Shown here piece by piece: positions 1 to 6,751 of a stretch of 9,513 bases of DNA (position 1 is the first letter of the stretch; each line of letters starts with the position of its first letter). The position numbers were made by a program, and so were the translations under genes. The stretch comes from Oscillospiraceae bacterium. Lineage in GTDB: Bacteria > Bacillota > Clostridia > Oscillospirales > CAG-272. The stretch is taken from positions 1 through 9,513 of the forward strand of contig SVQS01000062.1 of NCBI GenBank assembly GCA_015065205.1, given 5' to 3'. The notes beneath the pieces are model-generated. The model was not told the origin of the DNA. It did no database searches and saw nothing but the letters and a program-made list of their open reading frames with translations.

Positions 1-1
1 C

Positions 2-58
2 GCAACCGGTCGCGGACTGGAGGTTCGCGCAAAGGATCGTCTCAAGGGCGAATGTTAA
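2..58 (+). CDS. C-terminal tail of an unidentified upstream gene (partial)
   Basis: The frame starting at base 2 is open from the window edge to a TAA at 56-58 and would end in ...EVRAKDRLKGEC, a plausible charged protein tail. The stop lies just ahead of the uppP ribosome binding site, as expected for an upstream operon member. The frame starting at base 1 is also open and ends in a TGA at 76-78, giving an ATGA overlap with uppP, so the true frame is uncertain. I chose frame 2 because its composition looks more protein-like. Too little is visible to name a family. Confidence 0.3.
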   Translation, partial: ATGRGLEVRAKDRLKGEC

Positions 59-61
59 TTT

Positions 62-66
62 GGGAG
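62..66 (+). promoter_or_regulatory. Ribosome binding site that fixes the uppP start
   Basis: GGGAG lies 8 bases before the ATG at 75. An in-frame TTG at 60 would give five more residues, but it overlaps this motif and has no ribosome binding site of its own. The ATG at 75 is therefore preferred. Confidence 0.7.
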
Positions 67-74
67 AAACATCC

Positions 75-962
75 ATGATTCTTTTTGAACTTTTAAAAGC
101 CATTTTGTATGGCATTGTGGAAGGCATCACCGAGTGGCTTCCCATCAGCTCGACGGGACACTTGATCCTTCTTGAGGATTGGCTTCCGTTTGCGTTTTCA
201 AGCGACCCTGTTTTTCTTGACGAATTTTGGGAAATGTTCGGGGTGGTGATTCAACTCGGCGCAATTCTTGCTGTCGTGGTGTTGTTTTGGTCGCGTCTTG
301 TTCCGTTTGGAAAAGGGAAGAGCGAGACAGAAAAACGCACTACGTGGCAGCTTTGGGGACGCGTGCTGATAGCAAGCCTGCCTGCCGCCTTGGTTGGTAT
401 TGTTGGTGACAAGCTGCTCGAAAAATTCACCGGTAAGGATATTGACGGCTGGGCTTACAACTCGGTTGTAGTAGCCGCGGCACTTATCGTTTACGGCATT
501 GCTTTTATTCTTATCGAACGAAAAAATGCTCAAAAAACGCCTAACGTCTCGCAAATTGAAGAGATTTCCATCAAAAACGCGCTTGCAATCGGCGCGTTTC
601 AGGCGCTCTCGATTATTCCGGGAACATCGCGCTCGGGTTCTACTATTCTTGGCTCTATGCTCTTTGGCATTTCACGCACAGCGGCGGCGGAGTTTTCCTT
701 CTTTATGGCAATTCCCGTGATGATTGGGGCGAGTGGCATCAAGGCACTCGGCTTTTTCTCCTACGTGAGTGAAAGCGGTGTCAGTGTCCCGTGGATGGCG
801 TGGGTGACTCTTCTTGTCGGTTGCGCGGTCTCTTTTGCGGTTTCTATGGCGGCCATTCGATTTTTAATGGATTTTGTAAAAAAACACAGCTTTGCACCCT
901 TTGGCATCTATCGCATAGCTCTTGGTGTTCTTGTTTTGATTCTTGGTTTTATCAGAGGTTGA
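75..962 (+). CDS. uppP: Undecaprenyl-diphosphatase (UppP/BacA family)
   Basis: This integral membrane enzyme removes a phosphate from undecaprenyl diphosphate and so regenerates the lipid carrier for peptidoglycan and other wall polymers. Family members confer bacitracin tolerance when abundant. The protein has 295 residues, normal for the family (about 270-290). The first signature, EGITEWLPISSTGH, is at residues 16-29 and carries the family's conserved Glu and His. The second, PGTSRSGST, is at residues 182-190 and contains the conserved Arg. The rest is a series of hydrophobic segments consistent with a polytopic membrane protein, with a polar cytoplasmic-looking stretch near residues 75-90 and another near 147-163. 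The ATG at 75 is chosen because GGGAG precedes it at good spacing. Its stop is separated from the rnmV start by one base, so the two are probably co-translated. The placement fits the wall-polymer genes further along. Nothing key is missing. Confidence 0.96.
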   Translation: MILFELLKAILYGIVEGITEWLPISSTGHLILLEDWLPFAFSSDPVFLDEFWEMFGVVIQLGAILAVVVLFWSRLVPFGKGKSETEKRTTWQLWGRVLIASLPAALVGIVGDKLLEKFTGKDIDGWAYNSVVVAAALIVYGIAFILIERKNAQKTPNVSQIEEISIKNALAIGAFQALSIIPGTSRSGSTILGSMLFGISRTAAAEFSFFMAIPVMIGASGIKALGFFSYVSESGVSVPWMAWVTLLVGCAVSFAVSMAAIRFLMDFVKKHSFAPFGIYRIALGVLVLILGFIRG

Positions 963-963
963 T

Positions 964-1572
964 ATGACAGAAAGACTGAAGATTCCGTACCCCGTGATTG
1001 TAGAGGGGAGATATGACAAATTGCGGCTCGAGAGTGTGATCGAGGCGCACATAATTCCCACCGACGGCTTCGGGATTTTTAAAAAAGCCGAGGTGGCATC
1101 TATGTTGCGTGCGCTTGCGCAGAAAACACCGCTCATTCTTTTGACCGACAGCGATGGGGCGGGGAAATTGATTCGTTCTCATCTGACATCGGTTTTGCCG
1201 ACGGAACGCGTAATTCAGCTATACGTACCGCGCATTTCGGGCAAAGAGAAGCGCAAAAGCGAGGCATCAGCCGAGGGGATCCTCGGTGTTGAGGGAATGG
1301 AGCATGCGCTTCTTTATGAGCTTTTCGCACCTTACGCCGATGCCGATGCGGTAGAGAACCGCAGGGCAGAAAATCCGCTTTCCAAAACCGATTTCTATGA
1401 GGATGGACTCACGGGTGGAGAGGGGAGCCGCGAAAGACGCGATGCGCTTTGTCTGCGCCTCGGTCTTCCCACGGGAATGACTCCCAATGCACTCCTAGCG
1501 GCTTTGCGTTTGCTTTGTACTTATGAGGAATACTGTGCCCTTGTCGGTCGAAATAACGAGGTGGAAGTATGA
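964..1572 (+). CDS. rnmV: Ribonuclease M5 (Toprim domain, 5S rRNA maturation)
   Basis: RNase M5 cleaves precursor 5S rRNA to give the mature ends, assisted by ribosomal protein uL18 in Bacillus. The 202-residue product matches the usual length of about 190. The Toprim fold is evident: VIVEGRYDK at residues 11-19 carries the catalytic Glu (E14), PTDGFGIFKKAE is at 32-43, and LLTDSDGAGKLIR, starting at residue 59, holds the DxD metal site (D62, D64). The segment with GKEKRKSEASAEGILGVEG is the M5-specific signature before the C-terminal DUF4093 region, and it separates M5 from DnaG or OLD-type Toprim proteins. The ATG at 964 has AGAGG at 954-958, inside the end of uppP. A GTG at 943 is possible but would overlap uppP and add seven residues before the conserved start. 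The last bases overlap the next gene by ATGA. Confidence 0.93.
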   Translation: MTERLKIPYPVIVEGRYDKLRLESVIEAHIIPTDGFGIFKKAEVASMLRALAQKTPLILLTDSDGAGKLIRSHLTSVLPTERVIQLYVPRISGKEKRKSEASAEGILGVEGMEHALLYELFAPYADADAVENRRAENPLSKTDFYEDGLTGGEGSRERRDALCLRLGLPTGMTPNALLAALRLLCTYEEYCALVGRNNEVEV

Positions 1573-1802
1573 AAGAAGAAATTAAACCCATCAAAAGCGA
1601 TATTGTGGGCATCTATCGCCATTACAAAGGTGGAATGTATCGCGTAATTTGCTTGGCACATCATTCCGAAACCCTTGAGGATATGGTGGTTTACGAGCCG
1701 TTCGACGGCAAAACCGGCTTTTGGGTGCGCCCTGCATCTATGTGGAACGAGACGGTTATTGTGGATGGCATTGAAAAGAAAAGATTTGAAAAAGTAGAAT
1801 AA
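1569..1802 (+). CDS. DUF1653 family small protein
   Basis: The 77-residue protein matches the DUF1653 pattern along its whole length: GIYRHYKGGMYRVICLA at residues 14-30, HSETLEDMVVYEP at 32-44 and FWVRPASMWNETV at 51-63, followed by DGIEKKRFE. The family is small, soluble, widespread and of unknown function, and it folds as a compact beta-rich domain. There is no signal peptide or membrane segment. GAGG at 1558-1561 is 7 bases before the ATG, and the start overlaps the rnmV stop by four bases (ATGA), so translation is probably coupled. It is the last gene of the operon, because a strong terminator follows within five bases of the stop. The family call is firm; a biochemical role is not known. 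Confidence 0.9.
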   Translation: MKEEIKPIKSDIVGIYRHYKGGMYRVICLAHHSETLEDMVVYEPFDGKTGFWVRPASMWNETVIVDGIEKKRFEKVE

Positions 1803-1806
1803 AAGA

Positions 1807-1848
1807 AAAACACGCTCCGGGAAATCAAGTTTTCGGAGCGTGTTTTTT
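1807..1848 (+). terminator. Intrinsic terminator after the uppP-rnmV-DUF1653 operon
   Basis: A perfect 13-base stem pairs 1807-1819 (AAAACACGCTCCG) with 1834-1846, around a 14-base loop. It is followed by a T run at 1843-1848. The GC-rich core next to the T tract is classical for rho-independent termination. The flanking A run also makes it potentially bidirectional. Confidence 0.9.
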
Positions 1849-1926
1849 GTGTTCCGTTTTTTGGAAGGCCGAAAAATGGATAATTGAGTCAAAAATGCAG
1901 AAAATAGCGATATGCTGTGCAAAAAC

Positions 1927-1930
1927 GGAG
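1927..1930 (+). promoter_or_regulatory. Ribosome binding site that fixes the tagA start
   Basis: GGAG is followed by a 7-base T-rich spacer and the ATG at 1938. A GTG at 1917 in the same frame lies upstream of this motif and lacks one of its own, so the shorter product is preferred. I see no convincing sigma-A promoter between the terminator and this gene. TTGAGT at 1884 is -35-like, but no good -10 follows at 16-18 bases. Confidence 0.7.
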
Positions 1931-1937
1931 ATTTTTT

Positions 1938-2684
1938 ATGGAAGATATTAAACTTTGTGGCGTCAAAATAGACAATGTTACAATGGAAGAAGCGGTCTAC
2001 CGTTCGCTTCGTGCTACGGGGGAACCCTGCGTGGTTTTCACGCCAAATGCTTTGATGCTCGAGCGCGCAAGAAAGAATATCGAGCTTGGTGATCTTCTCA
2101 ATCATGCCTCTCTTTCATTGCCCGATGGAGCAGGTGTGTTGCGGGCGGCACAAAAAACGGGAATGCCTCTCTGTGAGCGTGTAGCGGGTATCGATTTTGG
2201 TGCAGAGCTCTTCGCTCGTGCCGAAAGGGCAGGACTGCGTGTTTTTTTGCTTGGCGGCGACGAGGGAGTAGCCGAAAAGGCCGCTGAAAATTTGCTAAAA
2301 AAACACCCACGTCTGTGCATTTGCGGCACAACGTGGGGGTATTTTAACAAAGTTGGTGAGGAGAACACACGCGTTATTTCTTATATTCGCGCGTGTCGTC
2401 CGCACATTCTGTTTGTGTGTATGGGCTTTCCCATTCAGGAACGCTGGGTGGTGGAAAATCTACACCATCTGACCGATATTCGCACCATTGCTTGCCTCGG
2501 CGGCAGTCTTGACGTTTGGGCAGGGGATATTCGTCGCGCACCCGCGTGGATGTCACGTGTGGGACTTGAGTGGCTTTGGCGAATGCTCTGTCAGCCAAAA
2601 CGTCTCGCGGCACTGCTTGAAATACTCTCTTTTTTGTGGCATGTACCGCAAAAAGAGAAATTTACGGGAGAGAATCCGCTGTGA
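1938..2684 (+). CDS. tagA: WecG/TagA/CpsF family (GT26) glycosyltransferase
   Basis: Family members move a sugar, typically ManNAc from UDP-ManNAc, onto GlcNAc-diphospho-undecaprenol at the inner face of the membrane. That step commits the lipid to wall teichoic acid or secondary wall-polymer synthesis. The 248-residue protein has the family marks in order: VVFTPNA at residues 32-38, LPDGAGV at 61-67 with the likely catalytic Asp (D63), ERVAGIDF, GFPIQERW with a conserved Gln, and GGSLDVWAGDIRRAPAW followed by GLEWLWRML. The C-terminal tail is rich in basic and hydrophobic residues, as in TagA proteins, whose tail helps bind the membrane. The acceptor and donor are inferred from the family, so CpsF- or WecG-type chemistry is also possible. 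The gene stands alone after a terminator. Its stop lies 23 bases inside the convergent DUF523 gene. Confidence 0.92.
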   Translation: MEDIKLCGVKIDNVTMEEAVYRSLRATGEPCVVFTPNALMLERARKNIELGDLLNHASLSLPDGAGVLRAAQKTGMPLCERVAGIDFGAELFARAERAGLRVFLLGGDEGVAEKAAENLLKKHPRLCICGTTWGYFNKVGEENTRVISYIRACRPHILFVCMGFPIQERWVVENLHHLTDIRTIACLGGSLDVWAGDIRRAPAWMSRVGLEWLWRMLCQPKRLAALLEILSFLWHVPQKEKFTGENPL

Positions 2685-3102
2685 TTTCGCTCTCTCCAAG
2701 CACGAGAATACCCTCTTTTTTGAGGAGCTGTGCCGTAATGCCATCGCCCGTAACAAGGCCACCGTCAAAGAGTCCGTTGTGAATCAAGCCACTCCCGCAA
2801 GAGGGGCTTTTTTCTTTTAAAATTGCAATCGTGCATGCGTTTTCCCGTGCAATTTCAAGGGCTTTTTGTGCTCCGCGGTTGTAGTTTTCGGTCACATCGC
2901 GACCGTCCTTCATCAAAACGCGCTCGCCGCAAATCTCTGATGGGGTACGTGGCGTGGGGAGACCGCCCATCACCTCGGGGCAAATGGGAATGAGATTGTA
3001 TGTATCCTTCAGGGCGATAACATGCTCGCAAGGCTTGCTTTTGCCGTCATAACGGCAACATTCCCCCAAAAGGCAGGCACTGACCAATATGTTCTTTTCC
3101 AT
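2662..3102 (-). CDS. DUF523 family protein (TudS-like desulfurase family)
   Basis: The 146-residue protein has the full DUF523 signature. VSACLLGECCRYDG is at residues 7-20, ICPEVMGGLPTPRTPSE at 40-56, DGRDVTENY at 66-74 and LKEKSPSCGSG at 95-105. The conserved cysteines C10, C41 and C102 correspond to the three that hold the iron-sulfur cluster in TudS, the characterised thiouracil desulfurase of this family. An iron-sulfur-dependent desulfurase activity is therefore plausible but not proven, and many members are uncharacterised. It is cytosolic, with no signal peptide. The ATG lies three bases after the rarA stop, with an AAGGG ribosome binding site inside the rarA end, so it is the last gene of the minus-strand operon. 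Its 3' end overlaps the end of the convergent tagA gene by 23 bases. Confidence 0.9.
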   Translation of the reverse strand: MEKNILVSACLLGECCRYDGKSKPCEHVIALKDTYNLIPICPEVMGGLPTPRTPSEICGERVLMKDGRDVTENYNRGAQKALEIARENACTIAILKEKSPSCGSGLIHNGLFDGGLVTGDGITAQLLKKEGILVLGESEITADSLP

Positions 3103-3105
3103 CTT

Positions 3106-4320
3106 TTAACCCTTTATTTTTTTCCAATATTCTGCGGCGGCCTGCTCGTTTTTGTTTTCGCCCGGGCGATAGAAGGTCGAACCGAGAAGATCATCTGGCA
3201 GATATTGTTGTTTAACGTAGTGATTTTCATAATCATGAGGGTACTTATACCCTTTGAAAAGTGGGCTTTGCAAATGTCGCGGTACGTCGATGCCTTTTCC
3301 TGCATTGACCGCTTCTGCGGCGGCGTGCACTGCAGACTCCGCCGAATTTGATTTGGGGGCGGTTGCCAAAAGAAGCGTGGCGTTTGCAAGGGGGATTTGT
3401 GCCTCGGGCATACCAAGCTCCTTGGCGGACTCACAGCAGGAACGTACCACCGATGCCGCCAACGGATAGGCAAGGCCTACGTCCTCGGAGGCGATGACCT
3501 GCAGTCTGCGGCAGACCGAGAGAAGCTCTCCTGCAAGGAGTGCTTTTGCAAGATAGAACACTGCGGCATCGGGGTCGGAGCCGCGAATGGATTTTTGCAG
3601 GCAAGAGAGCAGGTCGTAGTGTGTATCGTCCCCAAAATTGCCAACCGACGTGTCAAAGCTATCTACGTGCTCGCGCAAAATTTCCTCATCGGCTGCGTGG
3701 TAAGCGTTCTCGAAAAGGACTATCGAATGCCGTACGTCGCCACGTGCCGCGTGACCGATATAATTGCAAACATCGCCCGAAATGCACTTACGTGCGTTGT
3801 TTTCCTCGTTTAAATAGTTAAGCGCGCGCATAAGAACGGGGCGGATATCGGTTGCCGATACGGCCTTAAACTCAAACAGGGAAGAGCGCGAAAGGATAGC
3901 ATTGTAAACGAAAAAGTGCGGATTTTCGGTGGTTGATGCAATCAGCGTGATGCGTCCGTCCTCAATATATTCAAGCAGGGATTGTTGTTGCTTGCGATTG
4001 AAGTATTGGATCTCGTCAAGATAAAGCAAAACGCCGTTTGCGCCAAACAAATTTCCGGTTTCTTGGATGATCTCCTTCACATCGGAAAGGGTTGCCGAGG
4101 TCGCATTGAGCTTGTAAAAATTCATGCCCGAAAGCTTGGCAATAATGCCGGCGGCGGTGGTTTTACCCGTGCCGGGAGGGCCGTAAAAGATCATATTGGT
4201 AATGCGGCCGCCCGCAAGCATACGGCGAATCACGCCGCGCTCCCCAAACAGATGCTGTTGACCGACAATGCCGTCAAGATCTGTGGGGCGCAAAAGGTCG
4301 GCAAGCTGTGCGTGTTTCAT
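3106..4320 (-). CDS. rarA: Replication-associated recombination protein A (RarA/MgsA), AAA+ ATPase
   Basis: RarA is a clamp-loader-like AAA+ ATPase that acts at stalled replication forks and single-strand gaps; its eukaryotic relative is WRNIP1. The 404-residue product is slightly short of the usual 420-450. The N-terminal LADLLRPTDLDGIVGQQHL (residues 6-24) is typical. Walker A GPPGTGKTT is at 47-55 with K53. Walker B LLYLDEIQ is at 98-105, sensor 1 ASTTENP at 128-134, and ILSRS at 142-146 supplies the likely arginine finger R145. The Walker B context reads DEIQYFN, where E. coli-type proteins read DEVHRFN, and sensor 1 has AST where they have GAT. I regard this as a clostridial variant rather than decay. 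The C-terminal half carries the tetramerisation and MgsA-like helices. The start overlaps the upstream stop (ATGA) and has a GAGG ribosome binding site. Confidence 0.94.
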   Translation of the reverse strand: MKHAQLADLLRPTDLDGIVGQQHLFGERGVIRRMLAGGRITNMIFYGPPGTGKTTAAGIIAKLSGMNFYKLNATSATLSDVKEIIQETGNLFGANGVLLYLDEIQYFNRKQQQSLLEYIEDGRITLIASTTENPHFFVYNAILSRSSLFEFKAVSATDIRPVLMRALNYLNEENNARKCISGDVCNYIGHAARGDVRHSIVLFENAYHAADEEILREHVDSFDTSVGNFGDDTHYDLLSCLQKSIRGSDPDAAVFYLAKALLAGELLSVCRRLQVIASEDVGLAYPLAASVVRSCCESAKELGMPEAQIPLANATLLLATAPKSNSAESAVHAAAEAVNAGKGIDVPRHLQSPLFKGYKYPHDYENHYVKQQYLPDDLLGSTFYRPGENKNEQAAAEYWKKIKG

Positions 4321-6524
4321 AGTGTGTCCTCGCTTTTTTTTTCATACCTACCCTTATTATAAACCATAGCGGCAATATTTGCAAGGTCTTTTTGCGCATT
4401 TTTTTGCAAATCGCGGCACGCATCGGTAATTAAGGGGCGCAAAGCATCCCCACGGGTGCAAAAATCCTGACAGATCTCCACAAGCGCCGGAGCCGATAGT
4501 TTTTCGGGTACAAGATATTCCTGCGCGGCAAGACGGGCAAAAGAGGGAATTTTTTGGTCGTTCGCGGTTGGAATTCCAACCGATGGGAGTGAGACCGTCG
4601 TTGCCAAAATCAGACCGTGCAAACGCATAGAAACCAAGAACTGTGCATTTCGCAGAATAGCGGTGATGTCTGATGCTTCATCGGCTAAGAAGAACTTCCC
4701 CCCCAGCTGGTGTGCTGCTGCGATATTAACGGCAATATCGCCCTCGTCAAGCGGCAAAAAGATGGGGAGAATATTCTGTTGGCGACAGAGCATTCGCAGA
4801 GCGGCAATTATAATGCGACGGCTATCTTCGGTGTGCTTTCCCGACTTGAGAGAAATGCATGCATAGCGACAATTTTGCACCACGTCTATGCATTTTAAGA
4901 GGGCATACGTGCGAAAAACAGGTGGAGGAGGGAGGAGAAGTGCTACATCTGCGCCTAAATGTAACCTCCCCGAATCAACGCCTTGTGCCTGCAAAAAGAG
5001 GAGCGATTCTTTGTCGCGCAAACTGATATATGGGGAGCGAGCCAATACTTTTTTTGTAACACGTTGTGCTCTTTTTCCTCGCAGAGGGCCGATTCCGGCG
5101 GCATAGAGAATAGGCATAGCACCGCACAGCTTGGCGAAGCGAAGCATACATAAATAATAGTAAAGCGATAGCCTGCCCGTAAGATTTTGCAAAAGGGAGC
5201 CGCCGCCGCACAAAAAGGCATCGGCGCGCAAAAATGCTACTGCAAGAGATAACGGATTTTTTCGGTTGAAGCAACGCACACCAAACCTGCGAGAATCCTT
5301 TTTTTGCTTTTTTGTAAGAGCAAAAATACGCATATCGGGATAGTATGTGCGCGTATATTCGATAAAGGCCTGCAAAATGGCATCGTCACCAAGATTACCG
5401 CATCCGAAATATCCGCCTATGGCAACGGTTACGCGTGGCGCGACGTGCAGGCTTTTTTGATAGACGTCTATCGTTTGTCGACAAATAGATAAACCGTCGT
5501 ACCAATTTCCCACCAAACGGCGACACTCCACAGAATTCTTTTCTCGCAAAGTCGGAGATGTTGCAAGCGTCCATATATCACGCAAAAAGCGCTCAGCATC
5601 CGGCTTTTGCTCTCCGCGCGCACAAAAATTAGATAAGGAAGCAGCCGGGAAGGCTTCCTTTGTCAAAATGCCGCCGTATCCTTCATTGCCGCAAAGAATG
5701 ACGGCACAGCCGCAAGCCGTGGCTTCCAAAGCCGCACGGGAGACACCCACAAAAATATCTTGCTCTCTTAACAGGGGTGCCATATCTTCTATTGCACCAA
5801 GAACAGAAACACAAGAAAACCCCAAGGTTCGGTTGATTTTTTCAGCACGTTCTGCAATTTCGGGCATTTTTTTACCGCCACCAACAATTGTGATACAAAG
5901 GTTAGGAATCTGTTGTGACAAAGCAGAGGCGATATCACAGAGCAACTCTGCACCAAGGGAGCAATCTTCATCAAGGCGGCTTCCAAAGAGAATGCGAACG
6001 GTATCAGACACTTCCTTTTCGGCATTTGGTGTAAAGCGAGAAAGATTAATTCCGTTGGGAATAACCGCGATACGTTGCATCGGAATTCCATACACGTTGT
6101 GTAAATATGAGCGCAAATCTTCGCTTACAGCAATACTTTGCTCGCCCCAACGGGAGAGGAGGCGGTACAGCAATCCTGTGCGGAATTTCGCGTGCACGGT
6201 CACAATTTCCGCACATCCCAAACGGCGCACGCCGTGTATGAGCAGTGCAGGAATACGCGCGTGCGCGTGTACTACATCAATCCGCTCTCGCTTTATGAAC
6301 GTGCGGATCTTGTGTCGCAAAAGCAACCACCGCAAAGGCGAATGTGTGCCGAGCGGCATATAGATTTGAGGAATGCCTATTTCTTGCAAACGGTCGGCAG
6401 TTGTGCCGCCGGATGATGCTACAAACACATTTTCTCCACACGCCAAAAGTGCCTGTGCAAGCTGTGCGATATGTGTTTCTGCACCGCCAAGGCCCAAACG
6501 GTCGGTCAAAATCAAAACTTTCAT
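4317..6524 (-). CDS. csaB: Fusion: GT4 glycosyltransferase plus CsaB-type polysaccharide pyruvyltransferase
   Basis: The 735-residue protein joins two enzymes. Residues 1 to about 358 form a GT-B, GT4-like glycosyltransferase: LGLGGAETH at 10-18, VVHAHAR at 84-90, IPNGINLSRF at 155-164, IVGGGKKMPE at 213-222, and SRAALEATACG at 262-272 with GNEGYGG at 279-285. The first Glu of the usual EX7E motif is not evident; E267 is present. Residues about 363-675 match CsaB: GYFGCGNLGDDAIL at 371-384, CGGGSLLQN at 439-447, RDKESL at 503-508, GADVALL at 524-530 and SMRLHGLIL at 632-640 with the conserved RxH. CsaB puts a pyruvate ketal on ManNAc of secondary wall polymers, which SLH domains bind. Both halves lack membrane segments, so the enzyme is cytosolic. 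AGGAG at 6531-6535 serves the start. It leads the operon with rarA. Confidence 0.9.
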   Translation of the reverse strand: MKVLILTDRLGLGGAETHIAQLAQALLACGENVFVASSGGTTADRLQEIGIPQIYMPLGTHSPLRWLLLRHKIRTFIKRERIDVVHAHARIPALLIHGVRRLGCAEIVTVHAKFRTGLLYRLLSRWGEQSIAVSEDLRSYLHNVYGIPMQRIAVIPNGINLSRFTPNAEKEVSDTVRILFGSRLDEDCSLGAELLCDIASALSQQIPNLCITIVGGGKKMPEIAERAEKINRTLGFSCVSVLGAIEDMAPLLREQDIFVGVSRAALEATACGCAVILCGNEGYGGILTKEAFPAASLSNFCARGEQKPDAERFLRDIWTLATSPTLREKNSVECRRLVGNWYDGLSICRQTIDVYQKSLHVAPRVTVAIGGYFGCGNLGDDAILQAFIEYTRTYYPDMRIFALTKKQKKDSRRFGVRCFNRKNPLSLAVAFLRADAFLCGGGSLLQNLTGRLSLYYYLCMLRFAKLCGAMPILYAAGIGPLRGKRAQRVTKKVLARSPYISLRDKESLLFLQAQGVDSGRLHLGADVALLLPPPPVFRTYALLKCIDVVQNCRYACISLKSGKHTEDSRRIIIAALRMLCRQQNILPIFLPLDEGDIAVNIAAAHQLGGKFFLADEASDITAILRNAQFLVSMRLHGLILATTVSLPSVGIPTANDQKIPSFARLAAQEYLVPEKLSAPALVEICQDFCTRGDALRPLITDACRDLQKNAQKDLANIAAMVYNKGRYEKKSEDTL

Positions 6525-6609
6525 TGGCGTCTCCTCTCTTTTTTGTTAGTTTTTCCATAGCAGGTAACTTTATACACTACAACCAAAGGCTGTGTTGGAA
6601 GCATAAATC

Positions 6610-6707
6610 AAAAAAGTGAAAAACATTGGCAAAAAATGGCGAAAAGCCCGACATATATGCGTTTTCTCGCGAAAAAACGTGAGAAAAAGCGAATTTTTTT
6701 GGCAAAA
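6610..6707 (+). promoter_or_regulatory. Phased A/T tracts upstream of the surface-protein promoter
   Basis: Runs of four or more A or T occur at 6610-6615, 6619-6623, 6631-6636, 6642-6645, 6662-6665, 6672-6677, 6684-6688, 6694-6700 and 6704-6707. Their centres fall close to every 10 bases, with one phase missing near 6653. Such phasing is known to give intrinsically curved DNA. The tracts nearest the -35 box could also act as an UP element. This supports strong transcription of the plus-strand gene; curvature is inferred from spacing only. Confidence 0.5.
6662..6687. repeat. Inverted repeat within the A-tract region
   Basis: TTTTCTCGCG at 6662-6671 faces CGTGAGAAAA at 6678-6687 across six A residues. 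Nine of ten positions pair by Watson-Crick rules and the tenth is a G-T pair. It ends about 25 bases upstream of the -35 box, a common place for an activator or repressor site. A terminator role is less likely because no transcript toward the right is expected to enter here. Confidence 0.45.
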
Positions 6708-6711
6708 TGTG

Positions 6712-6740
6712 TTGACAATTCCAAATTGTCGTGCTATAAT
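6712..6740 (+). promoter_or_regulatory. Consensus sigma-A promoter with extended -10
   Basis: TTGACA at 6712-6717 and TATAAT at 6735-6740 are both perfect matches to the sigma-A consensus, with the ideal 17-base spacer. TG at 6732-6733 one base before the -10 makes it an extended -10 promoter as well. Transcription would start near 6746-6748, leaving a leader of about 80 bases before the ATG at 6829. This is the best promoter in the window. Confidence 0.9.
6714..6730. promoter_or_regulatory. Perfect palindrome in the promoter spacer, candidate operator
   Basis: GACAATT (6714-6720), three bases CCA, then AATTGTC (6724-6730) form a perfect 7-3-7 inverted repeat. The left arm begins inside the -35 box and the right arm ends two bases before the extended -10 TG. 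A dimeric repressor bound here would block RNA polymerase. No regulator gene is visible in the window, so the operator role is inference. Confidence 0.5.
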
Positions 6741-6751
6741 AATGTATAAAT

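Noticed and set aside
1857..1880. Weak T-rich/A-rich hairpin after the operon terminator
   Set aside because: The stem is mostly A-T pairs with a wobble, and a much stronger terminator lies just upstream.
1521..2105. A 194-codon minus-strand frame
   Set aside because: It spans the DUF1653 gene, the terminator and the tagA start on the opposite strand, and has no domain or ribosome binding site.
2794..2815. Short CCC/GGGG hairpin followed by T-rich sequence, possible tagA terminator
   Set aside because: The stem is only three or four pairs, and the bases encode the conserved KEKSPSCG motif of DUF523 on the other strand. The match is explained by coding constraint.
5668..6363. A 231-codon plus-strand frame
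   Set aside because: It is antisense to the GT4 half of the fusion, whose motifs are clear. Its composition is low-quality, rich in Arg, Ser and Pro.
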